NCBI RefSeq assembly: GCF_003837805.1
Contig: NZ_RQIT01000010.1
Location: forward strand, 1 to 64,000
Source: Bradyrhizobium sp. RP6
GTDB taxonomy: Bacteria; Pseudomonadota; Alphaproteobacteria; Rhizobiales; Xanthobacteraceae
DNA length: 64,000 nt
Direction: 5' to 3'
The notes beneath the pieces were generated by a model. The model had not been told where the DNA came from, searched no databases, and saw only the letters and a list, made by a program, of their open reading frames with translations. Position numbers and translations under genes: made by a program. The first letter of the stretch is position 1, and every line of letters starts with the position of its first letter. Of the stretch, positions 60,083-64,000 are shown piece after piece.

Positions 60083-60916
60083 TCATCCGAGGTCGGCCAC
60101 CGCCTGGCCCAGCCGCAGCTCAATGTCGGAACGGAGCTGGAGGCCGCGTTCGACCAGAGCCGCCGCACGCGCGCGGCTGGCTGGGTGAGATGCCGAGCTG
60201 AAGAAGGCCGACAGCGCCGCCGGAAAGACGCCGTCCGCAGGGAGCGTGACGTCGTTCATCAGGGCCTTGGCACCGACCAGCGCGTGCTTTTCGAACGAGG
60301 CGAGGCGGCGTGCGAACGCATCGACGAATGCCTCGATCTCACTGTCCGGCAGGGCTCTATTGACGTAGCCGTAGCGCTCGGCGAGGTCGGCTGAAAAATC
60401 GTCGGCGCCCAAGATCACCTCCAGCCCGCGCCCGCGTCCCATCAGGCCGGCCAGCCGCGCCATCGGATTTCCGCCGGGCACCGAGCCGAGCCCGACCTCG
60501 AACTGCCCCAGGATCGCGCGCTCGCGACTGGCGAAGCGCATATCGCAGGCGAGGACGAATTCGCTCCCCGCACCGCGTGCGCGGCCACGGATCTCGGCAA
60601 TGGAGGCGACCGGCGCCCGCGACAGCCGCACGAGCACGTCGATCCACGGGTGCATTCCGGTCGGACCGGGCGGCATCGCCGCGACCTTGGTCTTGTCGGC
60701 AAGCACGTCCCAATGCGCGAGGAAGAAATCAGGGTCGGCACTCCGGAATACCACAACCTTCACATGCGCATCGGTTTCGAGCGCCGCAACCAGCGCCTGC
60801 AGTTCGCCGATCGTGTCCGGATCGATCAGGTTGATGGGCGGATTGTTGAATGTGGCGGTCCAGAATCCTGGCAGCGACTTCTCGATCGTGATCTGCCGGC
60901 TCACTGCTGTCTCCAT
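60083..60916 (-). CDS. Enoyl-CoA hydratase/isomerase family protein
   Basis: A 277-residue crotonase-fold protein. Substrate and oxyanion regions are KVVVFRSADPDFFLAHWDVL and SIAEIRGRARGAGSEFVLAC; GSVPGGNPMARLAGLMGRGR carries the region normally holding the catalytic Glu. The usual catalytic glutamates of hydratases are not obvious, so the reaction is uncertain. The C-terminus lacks a clear hydratase trimerisation signature. ATG 60916 was chosen where similarity starts. It is the last gene of a minus-strand set (hypothetical, cysteine hydrolase, this gene) and is convergent with the transpeptidase. Confidence 0.85.
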   Translation of the reverse strand: METAVSRQITIEKSLPGFWTATFNNPPINLIDPDTIGELQALVAALETDAHVKVVVFRSADPDFFLAHWDVLADKTKVAAMPPGPTGMHPWIDVLVRLSRAPVASIAEIRGRARGAGSEFVLACDMRFASRERAILGQFEVGLGSVPGGNPMARLAGLMGRGRGLEVILGADDFSADLAERYGYVNRALPDSEIEAFVDAFARRLASFEKHALVGAKALMNDVTLPADGVFPAALSAFFSSASHPASRARAAALVERGLQLRSDIELRLGQAVADLG

Positions 60917-61036
60917 GTGATGTTGCGAGGGATGTTCGGTCGCATTCGGGCTTGTTGCCCGCGTCGGTGCGCAGGCATTTCCGCGCGAATGCCGCCCGAT
61001 CCGGTTCAACCGTCCCGGGCTTTCGTCGGATCAAGA

Positions 61037-61684
61037 TCACACGGCAGCGGTGATCGCCCGGTTTGACGACAGCGCCGCGACGACCTCGTCCGTCGTCACG
61101 ATCGCGCTGGCGTAGTTGGGCATGTTGATGTCGAGCGCTGCGTGCATCATCTCTTCGGAGTAATCGGCAACCGCATCCCTGACGACCGTGACGTCGTAGC
61201 CGAGTTCGGCAGCAAAGCGGACCGTCGCTTCGATGCAGGTGTGCGCGACCAGTCCGATGACGATGAGCCGCTGGATGCCGTGCCGCTTCAGCTGGAGATC
61301 CAGATCGGTATTGGCGAAGCCACTGGAGCACCAATGCTCGCTGGCGACGATCTCGCCGGGTGCGGGCACGAACTCGGCGCGGAATTCGCCGCCCCAGGTG
61401 CCGAATTCGAAGCTCCTGTTCCTCCACGCTCTCCGCTGGATCGGCGCAATGTACTTCCAGGATGCATAATCGCCTTCGCGGTAGCGATGGTGCATGGCGT
61501 AGACGACGCGAAGCTTCGCGTCGCGCGCGGCCTGCAGGACCTGTTGCATGTGTGGAACGCAATTGTTCGATTCGGCGATGGCCCTGATCCGCGGCCAGAT
61601 CTTGCCGCCTTCCGAAATGAAGTCGTTGTAGGGATCGACCACCAGGAGCGCCGTGACGGTCTTGTCGTAGGATAGGTCGGTCAT
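61037..61684 (-). CDS. Cysteine hydrolase, isochorismatase-like
   Basis: A 215-residue hydrolase of the isochorismatase superfamily. The catalytic Asp is in LLVVDPYNDF (about residue 17), and the nucleophilic Cys is in LVAHTCIEATVRFAAELGYD, typical of the family. GGEFRAEFVPAPGEIVASEH occupies the middle. It may cleave an amide or a similar bond; the substrate is not clear. ATG 61684 follows GGAGAG. It is 14 bp downstream of the hypothetical gene at 61699 and 120 bp upstream of the crotonase gene, all on the minus strand. Confidence 0.88.
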   Translation of the reverse strand: MTDLSYDKTVTALLVVDPYNDFISEGGKIWPRIRAIAESNNCVPHMQQVLQAARDAKLRVVYAMHHRYREGDYASWKYIAPIQRRAWRNRSFEFGTWGGEFRAEFVPAPGEIVASEHWCSSGFANTDLDLQLKRHGIQRLIVIGLVAHTCIEATVRFAAELGYDVTVVRDAVADYSEEMMHAALDINMPNYASAIVTTDEVVAALSSNRAITAAV

Positions 61685-61698
61685 GGGACTCTCCGTCG

Positions 61699-62226
61699 TC
61701 AGGCGTTCGCCAGGGCCGCGCGCTCGATGCTTGCAGCGAACAATGGCGTTTCGCCCTGATTGTGAGCGATCGAGGCGGGCTGGCGCTGGGCGCGAAACAG
61801 GTCGAACGGAATGCCCTGCTTGCCGATGAACGACATGAACTTGTCCGTCGCGTACGACCTTACGCGGTTGGTGAACTCGCACTTGCCGGGCTCGATCTCC
61901 TTCACGCTCAACTCCCAGGTCACGTGAATGGTGGTGCGTCCATTGGGCGTGAACACGTCGGAGGTGGAATCGAGGATCAGATGGTCCTTCTCGCCCAGCG
62001 TCTCGACATAGTGTTGCACCATGAGGCTGCCGCCGATGATCTCGACATTGATGGACATCCGCTTGCCGTCCGGCGCCGTCGTGAAGCCCGCGGCGATGTG
62101 CGCGGGCGAGCAACCCTGATATTCGCGTTCCGGCAGGTTGAAGCACCATTCGGGGAGGTCGATCCGGTCGATCGGTGCGTTGATGATGGCGGTGAAACTT
62201 GAATCAACGATCTGGTTATCGGTCAT
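61699..62226 (-). CDS. Conserved hypothetical protein, polyketide-cyclase/START-like fold
   Basis: A 175-residue protein with no signal peptide. Alternating strands such as SFTAIINAPIDRIDLPEWCF, VEIIGGSLMVQHYVETLGEK and TTIHVTWELSVKEIEPGKCE resemble a SRPBCC/START-like ligand-binding fold, but no firm family line is seen. ATG 62226 has GAGGAG nine bases upstream. It is the first gene of the minus-strand set with a cysteine hydrolase and a crotonase, which suggests a shared pathway. The specific function is unknown. Confidence 0.7.
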   Translation of the reverse strand: MTDNQIVDSSFTAIINAPIDRIDLPEWCFNLPEREYQGCSPAHIAAGFTTAPDGKRMSINVEIIGGSLMVQHYVETLGEKDHLILDSTSDVFTPNGRTTIHVTWELSVKEIEPGKCEFTNRVRSYATDKFMSFIGKQGIPFDLFRAQRQPASIAHNQGETPLFAASIERAALANA

Positions 62227-62584
62227 CTCCGGAACTCCTCATGGGTTGCAGGCTCGAGGCTTCGCGGCTCCGTGTCCCAACGCTGCCCAATGTGCTCGCA
62301 GGGGTGGCTGGCCGCTCGTCCTGCGACCAAACTGGCGCGGGCCGCCGGAAATTGCTCGTTATGGGTTGTTATAGGTCGTTAGCCTCCGAGGAGCCGTGGA
62401 AAGCGCGCGGAAAACGCGCAGACCGTCGCCCGGCGCCGATCGGACCGGCCGGTGTTAGGGACTGCGAGATTCTGTTATGGCGGTGATCGGGAGGCCGCAG
62501 CTCTGCGCCTGCCGGCCCGATGCATGCGCGCGCCGTTGGTCTTGAAGGCGAACCCGGTGGCGCAGTGGATTACGCTCCGCGCAA
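62227..62584. other. Gap of 358 bp with a short direct repeat
   Basis: No gene is supported here. At 62358-62381 the motif GTTATGGGTT is followed at once by GTTATAGGTC and then GTTA, a near-repeat of ten bases. It lies about 130 bp upstream of the hypothetical-hydrolase-crotonase set and could be an operator for it. Other than that I see only short palindromes. Confidence 0.4.
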
Positions 62585-63397
62585 CTACCCGCGTGCCTCG
62601 ATCACGATAGCCTGGATCTTGCCCTCGACCGGGCCGGGCCCATGGCGCGTCCGGATCGCCTCGGCAACGATATCGGTCGCCGCCTGAAGCTTGCCGGCAT
62701 CCCTTGCCTCGATCTCGCTGCGCAGCGGCGTGCCCTGGCAGAGCGCAATGGCGGCGTATTCGGCCGACGGCGCGCGGCTGATTTCAGGTCGGGTTTCGAT
62801 CAATATGTCACGGAAGCCCGCCCGTTCGAGGTCGCTTCTGATGACGGACTTGTCGCAATAGCCGTGCGGCGTCCGCACCATGAAACGAGGTGGATCGTCT
62901 GGAAACAGCTCTTCGAGCGCGACCGTTGCTTCCTGCGCGAGCACATTGTCCTCGATGCGATCCCAGACGTTGAAGACGAACGTGCCGTCGCCCTTCAGCA
63001 CTCGCTTCACCTCTCCGTACGCCCTGATCCGGTCCGGAAAGAACATCGCGCCGAACTGGCAGCAGACCACGTCGAACTCGGCATCGGCGAAGGGCAGGTC
63101 CATTCCGTCCGCCTGGCGCCAGGTGATGCGATCATCACCCGCCTGCCGCTGTGCGGCGACCGCGAGCATCGGTTCGTTCAGATCGGTCGCAACGTAGCGG
63201 ATGCCGCGCGGCAGCGCCGCTGCCACGGCGCGCGTCACCGCCCCGGTGCCGGCCGCGATCTCCAGCAGCGCGGAGGGTGAGAGCGCCGCGACGCGTCTTG
63301 CGATGTCCTCGGCGTAGACGGCGAAGATCATCGGAACGAGATATTCGTCGTAGAGTCTGGGGATCGAGCCGGCGAAGACCTTGTCAGTGTCGGGCAT
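62585..63397 (-). CDS. Class I SAM-dependent methyltransferase
   Basis: A 270-residue methyltransferase of the UbiE/type 11 group. Motif I is LLEIAAGTGAVTRAVAAALP (residues about 45-64), the acidic end of strand 2 is VATDLNEPMLAVAAQR, and DVVCCQFGAMFFPDRIRAYG with RVLKGDGTFVFNVWDR are the later motifs. All elements for SAM binding are present. The substrate cannot be read from sequence. ATG 63397 follows AGGGAGG. It is upstream of the hypothetical-hydrolase set but 358 bp away, so it is probably separate. Confidence 0.92.
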   Translation of the reverse strand: MPDTDKVFAGSIPRLYDEYLVPMIFAVYAEDIARRVAALSPSALLEIAAGTGAVTRAVAAALPRGIRYVATDLNEPMLAVAAQRQAGDDRITWRQADGMDLPFADAEFDVVCCQFGAMFFPDRIRAYGEVKRVLKGDGTFVFNVWDRIEDNVLAQEATVALEELFPDDPPRFMVRTPHGYCDKSVIRSDLERAGFRDILIETRPEISRAPSAEYAAIALCQGTPLRSEIEARDAGKLQAATDIVAEAIRTRHGPGPVEGKIQAIVIEARG

Positions 63398-63464
63398 GCT
63401 TGCCTCCCTGAAGGTTCGGATACGGCTTCAGGTTAGCATGGTTTGGCCTCGGTCCTTACGTCGT

Positions 63465-63664
63465 CTTCGCGAGGCGGTCGAGAACGTCCGCGTGGCGGAG
63501 GCGACCTTAGCAGCCGCGAGAAAACACTTCAGTGACCAGGAGATCGTCGATCGTCGCGCTCGGCTTCTACATGATGATGGCGCGCCTGACCGAGGCGACC
63601 GAGACCGATCTCGATCGCGGCCGGCATGAAGGTCTATGACGGCGGCAGGAGGCCGGGTGGCTGA
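63465..63664 (+). pseudogene. Remnant of a carboxymuconolactone decarboxylase family gene
   Basis: Three reading-frame fragments line up as one C-terminal half of a CMD-family protein: ENVRVAEATLAAARKHFSDQ EIVD in one frame, then VALGFYMMMARLTEATETDL in the next, then AAGMKVYDGG in a third. The joins near 63550 and 63615 are frameshifts. HFSDQEIVD and GFYMMMARLTEAT are typical CMD lines. The 5' part of the gene is missing, so this is a truncated and frameshifted remnant. Confidence 0.75.
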
Positions 63665-63665
63665 G

Positions 63666-63810
63666 ATGGCGGAGACCGATAGCAAGCCGGACCGTTACAT
63701 TCGTCCGCCGAGCGCGGAATCGCTGGGCAACCCCCGGGTACGGAACGCCTGAAAAGGGGCGTCGCATCCTCATCGTCGGCGGCGGCCAGCGCACTTGCAT
63801 TGCAAAGTGA
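63666..63810 (+). pseudogene. Remnant of an SDR (short-chain dehydrogenase) gene, N-terminal part
   Basis: ATG 63666 opens MAETDSKPDRYIRPPSAESL and ends at a stop after PRVRNA. In another frame KGRRILIVGGGQ follows, which is the start of the SDR cofactor-binding strand and glycine motif. The gene appears frameshifted at about 63752 and is cut off at the palindromic repeat starting at 63811. It follows the CMD remnant directly, as expected for an old operon. Confidence 0.55.
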
Positions 63811-63882
63811 GCCTCGAAGGATGAGCTACGGGCGCTTGCAGCCTATCCTTCGAGGCGCGCAAGAGCGCGCACCTCAGGATGA
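63811..63882. repeat. Palindromic repeat (family G), short copy
   Basis: GCCTCGAAGGAT (63811-63822) pairs perfectly with ATCCTTCGAGGC (63845-63856), followed by GCGCGC-AAGA-GCGCGC and CCTCAGGATGA. It shares the CGAAGGATG and CCTCAGGATGA-type segments with 42935-43048, and it marks the point where the SDR remnant ends. Confidence 0.8.
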
Positions 63883-63914
63883 CGGCGTGCTTGTGGATAG
63901 ACAAGATCGTGTGC

Positions 63915-64000
63915 CTATCGCTCCGGCGAACGCGCGCGACAGATCAGATGATCGAGCGAAATGTGCCCCGGCCCGTAGGCCATGATGCCGAGCGCCATAG
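63915..64000 (-). CDS. DoxX-like membrane protein, C-terminal end (partial)
   Basis: Reading the minus strand from the window edge gives 27 residues ending in TAG at 63915: MALGIMAYGPGHISLDHLIC then RARSPER. AYGPGHISLDHLI matches the end of DoxX-family proteins (GPGxxSLDxLL), which are small inner-membrane proteins with four helices. Most of the gene lies beyond the window. The assignment rests on this short C-terminal match and is provisional. Confidence 0.5.
   Translation of the reverse strand, partial: MALGIMAYGPGHISLDHLICRARSPER

Overview
The window is a GC-rich chromosomal segment of an alphaproteobacterium of the order Hyphomicrobiales (Rhizobiales), most likely Bradyrhizobium or a close relative. 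The evidence is the ctrA gene divergent from fliI-fliJ, GANTC (CcrM-type) sites, a hybrid CheA, and several intergenic palindrome families of the kind common in Bradyrhizobium/Rhodopseudomonas. The genus is an inference from gene content and style; no marker gene such as rRNA is present. I saw no tRNA, rRNA, CRISPR array, prophage or complete insertion sequence.

Layout. (1) 1-3.3 kb: the end of a chemotaxis operon, cheA(partial)-cheW-cheY-cheB-cheR. (2) 3.3-5.3 kb, minus strand: a three-gene operon like E. coli yjfL-yjfM-yjfC (DUF350 membrane protein, YgiB-like protein, glutathionylspermidine-synthase-like ligase). (3) 5.5-8.6 kb: cell-cycle regulator ctrA (minus) divergent from fliI-fliJ (plus), separated by a control region with seven GANTC sites. 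(4) 8.8-13 kb: an ECF sigma factor with its anti-sigma factor, an AraC regulator and a type II NADH-dehydrogenase-like flavoprotein. (5) 13.4-16 kb: a small membrane protein and flhA. (6) 16.3-20.7 kb, minus strand: a periplasmic copper-handling operon (His-rich protein, lipoprotein, TolC-like channel, multicopper oxidase, cupredoxin, CusF-like protein). (7) 20.9-27 kb: an MFS transporter, a TetR regulator and a three-subunit molybdenum aldehyde oxidase of the PaoABC type.

(8) 27-37 kb: an amine/amino-acid catabolic region with two XRE-cupin regulators, a class III aminotransferase, a DadA-like dehydrogenase, a polar amino-acid ABC transporter, a PuuB-like oxidase and a gamma-glutamyltransferase. 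(9) 37-43 kb: an enoyl-CoA hydratase, two small proteins, a sorbosone-dehydrogenase-like protein with a haem-c motif, an SMP-30-like protein and an acetylpolyamine-amidohydrolase-like deacetylase. (10) 43-49 kb, minus strand: a decayed NRPS gene (A-T-C) with two in-frame amber codons and three frameshifts, followed by an intact small lysine-rich protein, a phosphopantetheinyl transferase and a flavin monooxygenase; a 5 x 14-bp tandem repeat lies inside the operon. (11) 49-53 kb: a SAM-cyclase-AAA-TPR signalling protein and a PCMT-like methyltransferase.

(12) 53-58 kb: a surface-polysaccharide group (DUF6492 protein, GH10 xylanase, glycosyltransferase, flippase). (13) 58.5-60 kb: an L,D-transpeptidase with a second, degenerate domain. 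(14) 60-63.4 kb, minus strand: an enoyl-CoA hydratase homologue, a cysteine hydrolase, a conserved hypothetical protein and a methyltransferase. (15) 63.4-64 kb: remains of a carboxymuconolactone decarboxylase and an SDR gene, a palindromic repeat, and the end of a DoxX-like gene.

The first 16 kb links motility (che, fliI, fliJ, flhA) with the cell-cycle regulator that commonly controls it. The remainder is mostly metabolic and envelope functions. The most unusual signals are the decayed NRPS locus with intact accessory genes, its chimeric condensation domain and tandem repeat, the GANTC cluster before ctrA, the operator-like palindrome at 31473-31492, and the nested palindromes at 16213-16319.
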